Assembly: GCA_902622955.1 (NCBI GenBank)
Contig: CACNRP010000002.1
Span: 53,502 to 117,501 of the forward strand
Reading direction: 5' to 3'
Length of the DNA: 64,000 nucleotides
Source of the DNA: an uncultured Pelagibacteraceae bacterium
GTDB taxonomy: Bacteria; Pseudomonadota; Alphaproteobacteria; Pelagibacterales; Pelagibacteraceae
The position numbers were made by a program, and so were the translations under genes. Position 1 is the first letter of the stretch. Every line of letters begins with the position of its first letter. The notes below the pieces were generated by a model. It saw nothing but the letters and a program-made list of their open reading frames with translations, did not search any database and was not told the DNA's origin. This document shows, one piece after another, positions 39,967 through 49,799 of this stretch.

Positions 39967-40630
39967 ATTAAAATCCAGTGGCACTACAGGTCCACAAAAA
40001 AAGATTTATCAATCCCCTTATAAACTAAAACGAGCAAATAAAATTGCACGTGAATCCCAAAAAATCTCATCAAAAAGTAAAATTTACACTGTATGTAAAC
40101 TAGAACATGCTGGTGGACTTTTAGCACAAACACTCCCAGGTTATGAAGTAGGAGCTGATATAGAAATTGAAAAATTTAATGCATATAATTTTTGTAAAAA
40201 AATTAAAAACTTTACTCACAGCCATATTACACCAAAACATGGTAAGGCTATAATGATGACTAAATCATTTCAAACTTTGAATTTAAAAGGTATTTGGATT
40301 ACCTGTGGTAGTGAGCCAGTAGATTGGGAATTAATAATTAATTTTGTTAAAAAAGGATGCAAATTTATGGTGAATTGGGGGATGACAGAAATAGGTCCTT
40401 GTGCAATTAACACTTTGTTTAAAAATATAGATGAAGTTGAAGAATATAAAAAGAGAGCACTAAAAGGAACGTTAATGGGAAATAAAGTTTACTGTGATAC
40501 AAAAATTGAAAAAGATACATTGCATGTTAAAGGAGATATTAGTGTTTTTGGAAATAATTGGTTTGATACAAAAGATATAGTGAAAAAAAACCAAAAAAAT
40601 GAGTTTTATATTGAGGGTAGGTTAGAATAA
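39920..40630 (+). CDS. Minimal AMP-binding (ANL-like) protein
   Basis: KSSGTTGPQKKIYQS, NWGMTEIGPCAIN, DISVFGNNWFDTKDIVKK...FYIEGRLE; ATG at 39920 (track start 39914 is TTG). Confidence 0.75.
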   Translation: MEQKSNLEVILKKGIELKSSGTTGPQKKIYQSPYKLKRANKIARESQKISSKSKIYTVCKLEHAGGLLAQTLPGYEVGADIEIEKFNAYNFCKKIKNFTHSHITPKHGKAIMMTKSFQTLNLKGIWITCGSEPVDWELIINFVKKGCKFMVNWGMTEIGPCAINTLFKNIDEVEEYKKRALKGTLMGNKVYCDTKIEKDTLHVKGDISVFGNNWFDTKDIVKKNQKNEFYIEGRLE

Positions 40631-40633
40631 TCT

Positions 40634-41701
40634 ATGAAAATAATCCTTTTAACTATAATTATATTATTTTTTAAAGTTTCCTTATCATACTCTGAAAATT
40701 TTACTTTCAAAAAATTAGCAGATTTAAATGACCCGTGGGGGTCATCATTTATAAATAATGAAGAACTTATTCTTACTGAAAAAACTGGAAAAATAAAAAT
40801 AGTAAATATTATTTCTAAAGAAGTTTATGAAGTAGAGCATAACTTAAATTATTTTGTACATGGACAAGGAGGCTTGTTAGATATCATTTATCAAAAAAAT
40901 ACCTTGTGGATTTCTTATTCTGAAAATAGAGGTGATTGGAAAACGAGCACCTCTATTGCAAAAGCTAAATTAGACAAAAAAAAATTAGATTTTGAAAATA
41001 TATTTCAAGCCGAACCGCCAATAGAATCTGGCTATCATTTTGGATCAAGACTAGCAATAAAAGATAATTATCTTTTTGCATCTGCTGGTGAAAGAGGACA
41101 AGGAATGATTGCTCAAGATCCAACAAAACATGCTGGAAGTATAATTAGAATTCATATTGATGGGAGTATCCCAAAAGATAATCCAAAGTTTGACGGTAAA
41201 TCTAATTGGTTACCAGAAATCTACCAAATTGGTGTTCGTAACCCCCAAGGTCTGACTTTATCTCCTTTTGATGGAAAAATTTATATCAGTAATCACGGTG
41301 CAAAAGGTGGTGATTGGTTTGGCGAAGTAAAAAAAGGAGAGAATTATGGTTGGAAAATTTTAGGTTGGGGTGGCACAAATTATTCAGGATCAAAAATTGG
41401 ACCCAAGTGGAAACCAGGATTTACAAAGGCAATTCATTACTGGGTACCATCTATAGCTACAAGTGCAATAACTATTTATAAAGGAGATGAGTTTAACGAA
41501 TGGAATGGTCAAGCACTTATTACTTCATTAAAAGATAAATCAATGAGAAAGCTAAACTTTCAAAATTTATCAAATGTAGAAGAAACAATTATTTTTAGCG
41601 ATATAATTGGAAGAATTAGAGATATACAAATACACCCCGCTAATGGGAAAATATATTTTCTTGCAGGAAACAGTTTGTGGTTAATGGAGAGAAAGAAATA
41701 A
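40634..41701 (+). CDS. PQQ-dependent sugar dehydrogenase-like (YliI/soluble aldose dehydrogenase family)
   Basis: HGQGGLLDI, GVRNPQGLTLSPFDGKIYISNHGAKGGD, ENYGWKILGWG. Confidence 0.88.
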   Translation: MKIILLTIIILFFKVSLSYSENFTFKKLADLNDPWGSSFINNEELILTEKTGKIKIVNIISKEVYEVEHNLNYFVHGQGGLLDIIYQKNTLWISYSENRGDWKTSTSIAKAKLDKKKLDFENIFQAEPPIESGYHFGSRLAIKDNYLFASAGERGQGMIAQDPTKHAGSIIRIHIDGSIPKDNPKFDGKSNWLPEIYQIGVRNPQGLTLSPFDGKIYISNHGAKGGDWFGEVKKGENYGWKILGWGGTNYSGSKIGPKWKPGFTKAIHYWVPSIATSAITIYKGDEFNEWNGQALITSLKDKSMRKLNFQNLSNVEETIIFSDIIGRIRDIQIHPANGKIYFLAGNSLWLMERKK

Positions 41702-41703
41702 AG

Positions 41704-42630
41704 TTATAAAGTTAAGTATCTTATGGCTAAAAAAATAGTTCCTATAGATGCGATAGTAGATACAAAGATAGCCTTTATTATATTTTCAGGACTTACGTTG
41801 TATGCAGAACATAGAACTATAGCTGTAACTCCACAGGGTGCAACGCTCACAAAAAAAGCACCGGGTATTTCTGATGGCGATCCTGAATTAAAAAACAATA
41901 GTCCAATCAATAATAAAATTATTGGAGAAATAATTAATTTTAAAACTGATATTGAAACAGACAATTTGTTAATTATATCTACCGTATAAAAAGAGAGAAT
42001 TATTCCAATTGCAAATAATCCAACTGGCGAAACACATGCAGCAAGTCTAGACAAAGTGTAGTCAATTGGTGTTTGATCAATATTAAAATTTAGTAATAAA
42101 ATTAATAAACCGATAATTACTGAAAGAATAAATGGATTAAAAAATAAATTTTTAAAAAAAGCGAATAAATTTACATTTTTTTTTGTAGATAATTCTAAAA
42201 AAAAAGCAATCACAGATAACAAAATAACTCCATCCATTAATATAATACTTGCAACTTGTGTAATTATATTTTGTTGAAAATAGATTTCTGTTATTGGTAA
42301 AAGCAATGTCACATGGTTTGATAATGCAACTGTTAAAGACCAAATTATAGACTCTGGGACTGGTCTTTTAAAATATTTGGATGTAATTAGATAAGCAATA
42401 ATTCCACATATCGACTGCATAATTAAATAAGAGAGAATTTGTTTAAAATCTACTTGTCCAATTTCATTTTGCGCAATTAACTTAATTATCAATGCTGGTA
42501 CAGCAATGTAAAATAGGAAAAGATTTAAAATTTTAGCATGACTAAGATCTAAAACTTTTAATTTACCAAATATAAATCCCAAAAAAGTAATAAATATAAA
42601 AGGAGTAAGTCCCAAAAAAATTGTGAACAT
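41704..42630 (-). CDS. AEC family transporter
   Basis: Ten-TM pattern, FFVSVAPCGVTAIVLCSAYNV. Confidence 0.82.
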   Translation of the reverse strand: MFTIFLGLTPFIFITFLGFIFGKLKVLDLSHAKILNLFLFYIAVPALIIKLIAQNEIGQVDFKQILSYLIMQSICGIIAYLITSKYFKRPVPESIIWSLTVALSNHVTLLLPITEIYFQQNIITQVASIILMDGVILLSVIAFFLELSTKKNVNLFAFFKNLFFNPFILSVIIGLLILLLNFNIDQTPIDYTLSRLAACVSPVGLFAIGIILSFYTVDIINKLSVSISVLKLIISPIILLLIGLLFFNSGSPSEIPGAFFVSVAPCGVTAIVLCSAYNVSPENIIKAIFVSTIASIGTIFLAIRYLTL

Positions 42631-42633
42631 AAA

Positions 42634-43425
42634 TTATTTGATTGTTATCCTATGCATTATTCTATTTCCTTTGAAAGGTGTTGCCTGATGTAGCATAGAT
42701 CTGTTATCCCATACAGCCAATTGATTTTTCTCCCAAGGAAGTGAGAACTGAAATTTTTTTTTAATTTGATGATTGAATAAAAATTTTTTTAATTTTTTCT
42801 GACTTTTAATTTTTGAACTAAAGCCAACAAAATGTCCTGGACTACAATAAATCGAATATTTTGAGCTTATTTTTTTAATTATCTTGTGTGAAGATTTAAG
42901 TTCTTTAATATTTTTTCCTTTTTCTTTTACTCTTTCCTTGGTTGTGATTGAAATTGGGCCTTCAGAGGAATATTTACCTTTAATTGTTTTGAATTTCTTT
43001 CTAATTGAATTTGGCAACTCTTCATAAGCAAGATATTGAGAACAAAATTCTGTATTAGCTTTGCCTTTTTTTGGTACAAGTTTTGAGAACAACATGGTAA
43101 ATCTTGGCGGTTTTTTTGTATAAATTGAGTCTGTATGAAATTGTTCACCGAAACTTGGACCTTTATCAGTTGATTTTCTTTGTACTACTGTAATTTGAGG
43201 AAATTTTTTATTTAACCCCTTTAATCTTGGATAATTGGCTAATTTTCCAAAGTGTTTAGCAAACTTTATATAAAGTTTAGAGGTCAATTTTTGATTTCTA
43301 AAAAATATCAATCCATATTTATTTAGTGCTTTCTTGATTTTAGAAATGTCTTTATTAGAAATATCTTTCAAATTTAAAATTATCTCTGCACCGATATTTT
43401 TTTTATTAGGTATTATCTCAAGCAT
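42634..43425 (-). CDS. TauD/TfdA family Fe(II)/2-oxoglutarate dioxygenase
   Basis: FHTDSIYTKKPPRFTML (HxD), LAVWDNRSMLHQATPFKGNRIMHR. Confidence 0.93.
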   Translation of the reverse strand: MLEIIPNKKNIGAEIILNLKDISNKDISKIKKALNKYGLIFFRNQKLTSKLYIKFAKHFGKLANYPRLKGLNKKFPQITVVQRKSTDKGPSFGEQFHTDSIYTKKPPRFTMLFSKLVPKKGKANTEFCSQYLAYEELPNSIRKKFKTIKGKYSSEGPISITTKERVKEKGKNIKELKSSHKIIKKISSKYSIYCSPGHFVGFSSKIKSQKKLKKFLFNHQIKKKFQFSLPWEKNQLAVWDNRSMLHQATPFKGNRIMHRITIK

Positions 43426-44290
43426 TTTTTAAAAAAAAAGTTTTTAAATTTTTTATTGTTTGTTTGGGGCTTTCCTCCGGTATAAAATGATCTGAATTAA
43501 CTTCTACGCCACAAACTTTTTTATTAGTATATTTTTGCCAAACTTTAATCGAATTAAATTGTTTTCCAACTACCCCATTCTTTCCCCACAAAACTTGAAT
43601 AGGGATATTTAATTTTTTTTTTCTATCTTTTTTATCATGCTCCAAATCTATACTCGCCGCAGCCCTATAATCCTCACATGTTGCATGAATTCTTTTTTTT
43701 TGTTTAAAGGCCCTTAAATATTTGTTTTCAATCCTTCCAATCGCAAGTTTAGATGATCTGTTAAAACGACTTTTTAACCACCTTTTAGGATCTGCCATTA
43801 TCATTTTCTCTGGCAAAGGTGCTGGTTGTATTAAATAAAACCAATGAAAATATCCTTTTGCAAATTTCATATTTGTTTGTTCATACATATCTAAAGTAGG
43901 ACAAATATCTAATACACTAATTGCCAAAATTTTTTTTCTAAAATCCCTGGCCATACGATGGGCAACCCTTCCACCCCGATCATGACCTGCAACAAAAAAT
44001 TTTTTAAAATTTAATTTACTCATCAATTGAACCATATCTTTAGCCATTTCTCTTTTAGAATAATTCTTATGGTTTGTACCACCGGGTAAAACTAAACTGT
44101 CTCCATATCCTCTAAGATCAGCGACTATTACTGTGAAATATTTACTAAGTTCAGGAGCAGTCTTATGCCACATCACATGTGTTTGCGGATATCCATGAAG
44201 TAATAATAAGGGAGGACCTTTACCTTTAAATCTACAAAAAATTTTGCCCTTATTTACTTTAATAAATTTTTTTTTAAAACCATTGAACAT
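43418..44290 (-). CDS. Alpha/beta hydrolase, fluoroacetate/haloacetate dehalogenase-like
   Basis: LLHGYPQTHVMWHK, VAGHDRGGRVAHRMARD, YFHWFYLIQPAPLPEKMI. Confidence 0.87.
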   Translation of the reverse strand: MFNGFKKKFIKVNKGKIFCRFKGKGPPLLLLHGYPQTHVMWHKTAPELSKYFTVIVADLRGYGDSLVLPGGTNHKNYSKREMAKDMVQLMSKLNFKKFFVAGHDRGGRVAHRMARDFRKKILAISVLDICPTLDMYEQTNMKFAKGYFHWFYLIQPAPLPEKMIMADPKRWLKSRFNRSSKLAIGRIENKYLRAFKQKKRIHATCEDYRAAASIDLEHDKKDRKKKLNIPIQVLWGKNGVVGKQFNSIKVWQKYTNKKVCGVEVNSDHFIPEESPKQTIKNLKTFFLKNA

Positions 44291-44301
44291 GATTAAACTA
44301 T

Positions 44302-44577
44302 TTAATTATTTAATAGTTTGTTTTTCGCCTTTTCAAATTCCTCTTGGGAAATAATTCCTTTTTCCTTTAAATCATTCAATTTAGTAAGTTCATCACTTAA
44401 ATTAGTGCTATGTTCAGAATCAGTATCTAATATCTCACTGGTCTTATTTTCATCTTCCTCTTTTTCAGCTCTGTTAGCTTCCTTAGACTTAAAACCATTC
44501 ATAATTGCCATTCCACCTAAGTATAAAACATAAGCCATAATGGGAATTACCAATCCAAAAAATATTATTTTTTCCAT
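44302..44577 (-). CDS. SHOCT-domain small membrane protein
   Basis: LTKLNDLKEKGIISQEEFEKAKNKLL. Confidence 0.82.
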   Translation of the reverse strand: MEKIIFFGLVIPIMAYVLYLGGMAIMNGFKSKEANRAEKEEDENKTSEILDTDSEHSTNLSDELTKLNDLKEKGIISQEEFEKAKNKLLNN

Positions 44578-44580
44578 AAT

Positions 44581-44784
44581 TTAATCTTCGTCCTCTTCTC
44601 GCCAATTTTTTTCATACATCAAATATGCAGCATAAACTACTGATACTGTTCCTACAATCATACCATAATCAAAACCAGTTTGCTTGTCATGCAAATACCA
44701 ACCAAGCTGTGTTGCTCCAATAGGTGGAACGGTAAGAAGCAAAAAAATTATACCGAATCTGTAAGGTCGTTTAGGTTTTTTCAT
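44581..44784 (-). CDS. Small membrane protein
   Basis: 67 aa, two hydrophobic segments, adjacent to SHOCT gene. Confidence 0.6.
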   Translation of the reverse strand: MKKPKRPYRFGIIFLLLTVPPIGATQLGWYLHDKQTGFDYGMIVGTVSVVYAAYLMYEKNWREEDED

Positions 44785-44822
44785 CCTAATAAATTAACAG
44801 ATTACAGCTAGTGATTTAATTA

Positions 44823-45668
44823 TTAAATTTGCGATCTTTTGAAACAGTCTATAGTATTTTTAAGCAAACAAGCAATTGTCATTGGACCCACTCCACCTGG
44901 AACTGGCGTAAGTGCTTTTGCGTTTTTTGAAACTTCATCAAAATGGACATCACCAACTATACCTTTATCAGTTTTATTTATTCCAACATCAATAACAATA
45001 GCGTCTTTCTTTACCCAATCTCCTCGAACAAGCTCAGGTATACCTACAGCTGCTACAATTATATCTGCCTCTAAACACTCAGCTTTTAAATCTTTAGTTT
45101 TTGAATGTGTTATTGTGACAGTGCAATTTTCTTTTAAAAGAAGTTGTGTCATTGGTTTTCCATTTAAGTTTGATCTACCCACAACTACAGCTTTTTTTCC
45201 ATTAAGATTAGGTTCAAATTTTTTAATTAACAAATAACAGCCAAGTGGCGTACAAGGAATAGAGCTTTCATATCCAGAAGAAAGATTACCTACATTCATT
45301 GGATGAAATCCATCTACATCCTTTGAAGGATGAATTGCCTCTATAACTTTTTGTTTATCTATATGTTTAGGTAAAGGAAGTTGAACTAAAATTCCTGAAA
45401 CAGTTTTATCATTATTTAATTCTTTAATTTTTTCTAAAACAGTCTTTTCTTCAACTGAGTCTGGATATTTAATAACTTCAGAATTTAATCCTACTTCATT
45501 TGCTGATTTTTCTTTATTTCTTACATAAATCTGGCTAGGTGTTAAATCACCAATAAGTATAACAGTTAAACCTGGTACTTTATTATGTTTTGCTTTTAAC
45601 TCTGTAACTTCTTGCTTTAACTCTGCTCTTAATTCTGCAGCTGCTTTTTTTCCATCAATTAAAATCAT
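44823..45668 (-). CDS. folD: Methylenetetrahydrofolate dehydrogenase/cyclohydrolase
   Basis: VQLPLPKHID, VVGRSNLNGKPMTQLL, PVPGGVGPMTIA. Confidence 0.97.
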   Translation of the reverse strand: MILIDGKKAAAELRAELKQEVTELKAKHNKVPGLTVILIGDLTPSQIYVRNKEKSANEVGLNSEVIKYPDSVEEKTVLEKIKELNNDKTVSGILVQLPLPKHIDKQKVIEAIHPSKDVDGFHPMNVGNLSSGYESSIPCTPLGCYLLIKKFEPNLNGKKAVVVGRSNLNGKPMTQLLLKENCTVTITHSKTKDLKAECLEADIIVAAVGIPELVRGDWVKKDAIVIDVGINKTDKGIVGDVHFDEVSKNAKALTPVPGGVGPMTIACLLKNTIDCFKRSQI

Positions 45669-45677
45669 ATTTATTCC

Positions 45678-45968
45678 TTAAAAAATCATTGGTGCAATGT
45701 ACAGCTTCATACACATTTCGATAAACCAAATCAATAAAAGAAGGATGATTGGAGAAATATCTAATGAACCCAAATTTGGTAAAAAACGTCTTATTTTATT
45801 TAAGAAAGGCTCGGTTAATTTGTAACTCAACTCTAAAATTGCATAAACAAATCTATTTTGAGTATTAAGAACGTTAAAAGCTATTAACCAACTGACAATG
45901 ACATTAGCAATGACAACATAAGAGTACAGTTTTAAAATTTGTAAAATTAAATAAAAAATAGCTATCAT
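45678..45968 (-). CDS. YggT family membrane protein
   Basis: TEPFLNKIRRFLPNLGSLDISPIILLLLI. Confidence 0.92.
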   Translation of the reverse strand: MIAIFYLILQILKLYSYVVIANVIVSWLIAFNVLNTQNRFVYAILELSYKLTEPFLNKIRRFLPNLGSLDISPIILLLLIWFIEMCMKLYIAPMIF

Positions 45969-47050
45969 TTTTTTTCAACATAAATCGACTGACTTGGAAA
46001 TGCAAATGAAGCACCATTTTTTTCAACAATTTCTTTAATCGCGATTGCTAATCTTTCTTTAACATCGAGCCAATTATTCCAACTACCTGATTTTGTGAAA
46101 CATCGTACATACATATCTATTGAACTATCTGAAAATTTATCAACTCTTACAGCAACTCCAATTGAAGTATTGTAATCTTCACTTGAGTTAATGTGATTTT
46201 CTATTTCATCTCTAATCTTTTTAAGCTGATCTACTGTAGTGTCGTATTGGAGTGTAATAATCCAACTAATTAACCAGTTTGAAGTTTCACTTACATTTAC
46301 AACTGCATTTTCTGCAAATTGAAAATTTGGAATAATAGCAAGAGACTTATCGAACTTTCTAATTGTTGTTGATCTAAATCCAATCTTTTCTACTATACCT
46401 TCAATAATACCCTCAACCGCAATCCAATCACCAATCTTAAATCTCTTTTCAACTAATACTAAAATTCCTGAAATTAGATTTTTAAATAAATCTTGTGCAC
46501 CTAATGCAACAGCAACTCCAAATAATCCAAGACCTGCAATAATTGGACCTATTTTAATTCCCCACAATTCTAAAACTGCTGCTAAACCTAAAATAAAAAT
46601 TAAAATTTTTAATGATTTAATTATCCAGCCAATAAGTTCTCTTGTTAATATTTTATCTAAACCACTAAGTATGTATGAGATAGGTTCTATGATTTGGTGA
46701 ATTACCCAAAAAATTAAAATAGTGATCAAAGTTCTATTAATTGTATCCACTACCTCTCTTCCTTCTATTGAGAAAGTCATATAGTAGCTTGCAATAAAAA
46801 ACCCTAATACAATTGGTAAAAATCTTGCTGGTCCTACAAGTGATTGAACAAAAGTATCATCTAATTTATTCGTTGTTCTTTTCGAGATGATTTCTAATTT
46901 TTTAATAACTAATTTGCTTATTAGACCTCTAAAAATTAAAAATACTAAAAATATTCCAATACCAATTAATATTTGAAAAATATCAACACCAAGAATTCCC
47001 TTATCCCATACTGATAGAAATATCTCAGAAAAATTATTAATTAATTCCAT
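45965..47050 (-). CDS. MscS family mechanosensitive channel
   Basis: LGLFGVAVALGAQDLFKNLISGILVLVEKRFKIGDWI. Confidence 0.94.
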   Translation of the reverse strand: MELINNFSEIFLSVWDKGILGVDIFQILIGIGIFLVFLIFRGLISKLVIKKLEIISKRTTNKLDDTFVQSLVGPARFLPIVLGFFIASYYMTFSIEGREVVDTINRTLITILIFWVIHQIIEPISYILSGLDKILTRELIGWIIKSLKILIFILGLAAVLELWGIKIGPIIAGLGLFGVAVALGAQDLFKNLISGILVLVEKRFKIGDWIAVEGIIEGIVEKIGFRSTTIRKFDKSLAIIPNFQFAENAVVNVSETSNWLISWIITLQYDTTVDQLKKIRDEIENHINSSEDYNTSIGVAVRVDKFSDSSIDMYVRCFTKSGSWNNWLDVKERLAIAIKEIVEKNGASFAFPSQSIYVEKK

Positions 47051-47052
47051 TT

Positions 47053-47751
47053 TTAAATTTTATATAACAAAAACTCTTCTTCTCCAGAATTAAAAAGAAA
47101 AATTTTTTTCCATTTGATTTCGTTCAATATAGACGAGGTTTTTTCGCCTATACACATTAAATTCGTATTCATCCATAAATTTTCGGTTTGGTAAATCTTT
47201 ATGAAATTTAAAAAACTTGATGCGCTATTTTGCGAGTAAACATAGACCATATCAGGCATATTTAGTCTTAATTCATTAACAAATTTTTCATCAAATTTTT
47301 GATTATGATCTACTCTATAATTAATAATTCTTTTCACACTAAAACCTACACTTAATAACTGTTGATCTAAATCAACCGATATTGTTTCACCACTAACATA
47401 AAGCAATTCTTTATTTTTGGAATCGTAACTTTGAATTATTAACTCCTTCAAGTTTGCAACATTTCCTTCAGCCGCAATTGTATTTTGAAAACCAACACTT
47501 CTTGCTTTATTTTCTGTAGCGTTACCAACACAAAAGCATTTAATGTTTTTATCTAATCTTTCTGTGTTTAAGAATTTTACAGCATTTGCACTAGTGAAAA
47601 CAATTCCACCATACTCAGAAAAGTTAATTTCCTCGTAATTAACTTTTTCAATTCTTATTAATGGAAGATGAGAAACTTGATGTCCTAAAGATTTAAATTT
47701 TAATATAATTTCAGAACAGTCTTCCAATGGTCTTGTGAATAAAATATGCAT
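47053..47751 (-). CDS. hemD: Uroporphyrinogen-III synthase
   Basis: HILFTRPLEDC, GIVFTSANAVKFL; adjacent to hemC. Confidence 0.87.
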   Translation of the reverse strand: MHILFTRPLEDCSEIILKFKSLGHQVSHLPLIRIEKVNYEEINFSEYGGIVFTSANAVKFLNTERLDKNIKCFCVGNATENKARSVGFQNTIAAEGNVANLKELIIQSYDSKNKELLYVSGETISVDLDQQLLSVGFSVKRIINYRVDHNQKFDEKFVNELRLNMPDMVYVYSQNSASSFLNFIKIYQTENLWMNTNLMCIGEKTSSILNEIKWKKIFLFNSGEEEFLLYKI

Positions 47752-47752
47752 A

Positions 47753-48670
47753 CTATCTTTTATATGTTTTGTTTGATTTTGTTTTTAAAAGTATCCCAAC
47801 TTCTTTACCAAGTTCTTTGAATTCATTCAAATTACCAACCTTTTTTTCATAAAACCTTTGTTTGCCATCTAAAGAAAAAAGTTCGGCCTCCACTATAATC
47901 TTCTCTCCATCAACCACTGAATGAGCACCAATTGCTGTTTCACAATCTCCATCTAAAACTTTTAATATATTTCTCTCCAGGTTTGCTCTTTTATATGTTT
48001 CCTCATGATTAATTTTTTTTAAAATAGAAATTGTCTCGTCATCATTCTCCCTGCACTGAAGTGCTATTACACCTTGTCCCGCACTAGGAATTATTTCCTC
48101 AGCAGAAAAAATTTCGGAGATTTTATTTTCGAATTTTAAAAATTTGATACCTGCATAAGATAATATAATTGCATCATACATTCCTTCATTCAGTTTTCTA
48201 ATTCTAGTATCCACATTTCCTCTAATTAATTTGCAATTTAAATCTTTTCTAATTTTTTTTATCTGAAATTCTCTTCTAAATGATGAAGTTCCAATAATTG
48301 ACTTTTCATCTAAGTCTTTAAGTTTCTTTTTGCCCTTTGTAATTAAAATTTCCCTAGGGTCATTTCTTTCAAGAAAATTATCTGTTCTTAATCCTTCTGT
48401 CTCATTAGCTGGCATATCTTTCAGCGCATGAACTGCGATATCAATATTTTTTAATAGAAGTTCTTTTTCAATATTGCTGGAAAACAAACCTTTGCCACCA
48501 AGCTCTGATAATCTTACATCCTGCACCTCATCACCTTTAGTTTTAATTGATTTAATTAAAATATCGTCATTACTAAGGTTGGTATTCTTAATAATTTTAT
48601 CTTTAGCTTGTTGTGCATAAAGTAAGGCAAGCTTGCTACCTCTAGATCCAATTATTATTTGTTTACTCAT
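47753..48670 (-). CDS. hemC: Porphobilinogen deaminase
   Basis: MSKQIIIGSRGSKLALLYAQQ start at 48670; GDCETAIGAHS. Confidence 0.95.
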   Translation of the reverse strand: MSKQIIIGSRGSKLALLYAQQAKDKIIKNTNLSNDDILIKSIKTKGDEVQDVRLSELGGKGLFSSNIEKELLLKNIDIAVHALKDMPANETEGLRTDNFLERNDPREILITKGKKKLKDLDEKSIIGTSSFRREFQIKKIRKDLNCKLIRGNVDTRIRKLNEGMYDAIILSYAGIKFLKFENKISEIFSAEEIIPSAGQGVIALQCRENDDETISILKKINHEETYKRANLERNILKVLDGDCETAIGAHSVVDGEKIIVEAELFSLDGKQRFYEKKVGNLNEFKELGKEVGILLKTKSNKTYKR

Positions 48671-48725
48671 AAAAAATTTATTTCTTACTTGTATAAAGAT
48701 TGTACAATTATTAAAAACTATTTTA

Positions 48726-49799
48726 ATGAGCAAAAAACCCTTAATTCTTGGAATAGAGTCTAGTTGTGATGAAACTGCAGCTTCTTTAATTACTGAAAAT
48801 GAAAGAGGATTCCCAGTAGTTTTATCCAACATTGTCTCAAATCAAGTGGAAATTCATAAGGAGTTTGGTGGAGTAGTTCCAGAACTTGCTGCCCGTTCAC
48901 ATATTGAAAAAATAGACTGGATCGTCAAAAAAGCTATTAAAGAAAGTGGTAGAAAAATTGATGAGATAGATGCAGTTGCCTCTACAGCTGGACCTGGATT
49001 AATTGTATGCTTGTCAGTTGGTCTAAGTTTTGGGAAAGCTTTAGCCTCAGCAATGAATAAACCTTTTATTGCCGTTAATCATTTAGAGGGACATGCCTTA
49101 AGTCCAAAACTAAATACAAATCTAAATTATCCATATTTACTTCTTTTAATTTCAGGTGGGCACTCACAATATTTAAGTGTGCAGAATCTTGGAAAATATA
49201 AAAGATTAGGAACAACTATTGATGATGCTTTAGGTGAAGCGTTTGATAAAACAGCAAAACTTTTAGGAATAGAATTCCCTGGAGGACCTAAAATAGAAAT
49301 TCTAGCAGAAAAAGGAGATCCGAAAAGATATGAATTACCTAAACCAATATTTAACAAAGGAGGTTGTAATCTTTCTTTTGCGGGTCTTAAAACTGCTGTA
49401 TTAAAAATAAGTAAAACAATTAAATCTGAACAAGATAAATATGATCTTGCATCATCTTTTCAAAAAACAATTGAAGAAATTTTATATAAAAAAACAAAGA
49501 TTGCCTTTACTGAATTTGAAAAAATAAATAAATTAAATGAAAAAATCTTCGTAGTTGCAGGTGGAGTTGCGGCAAATAAAAAAATTAGATCTATGTTAAT
49601 TAATCTATGTGAAGAAAATAATTATAAAAGTATTTTTCCACCTATAGAATTTTGTGGAGATAATGCGGCAATGATTGCAATGGTAGGTTTAGAAAAATAT
49701 AAATTAAAAAAATTTAATAATCTTGATTATCCTGCGAAACCTAGATGGTCATTAGATGAAAATGCTCTTTTTTTAAAAGGTGCTGGATTGAGCTTTTAA
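48726..49799 (+). CDS. tsaD: tRNA threonylcarbamoyladenosine biosynthesis protein TsaD
   Basis: MSKKPLILGIESSCDETAAS start at 48726; NHLEGHALSP. Confidence 0.96.
   Translation: MSKKPLILGIESSCDETAASLITENERGFPVVLSNIVSNQVEIHKEFGGVVPELAARSHIEKIDWIVKKAIKESGRKIDEIDAVASTAGPGLIVCLSVGLSFGKALASAMNKPFIAVNHLEGHALSPKLNTNLNYPYLLLLISGGHSQYLSVQNLGKYKRLGTTIDDALGEAFDKTAKLLGIEFPGGPKIEILAEKGDPKRYELPKPIFNKGGCNLSFAGLKTAVLKISKTIKSEQDKYDLASSFQKTIEEILYKKTKIAFTEFEKINKLNEKIFVVAGGVAANKKIRSMLINLCEENNYKSIFPPIEFCGDNAAMIAMVGLEKYKLKKFNNLDYPAKPRWSLDENALFLKGAGLSF

Noticed and set aside
40634-41701. PQQ-type sugar dehydrogenase as evidence of a local PQQ pathway
   Set aside because: No pqq biosynthesis gene in the window; family includes proteins of unverified cofactor use
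44839-45237. 132-aa plus ORF antisense to folD
   Set aside because: Shadow ORF opposite highly conserved folD
48671-48832. 54-aa N-terminal extension of HemC
   Set aside because: Antisense to the tsaD 5' end and precedes the conserved MSKQIIIGSRGSKLAL start
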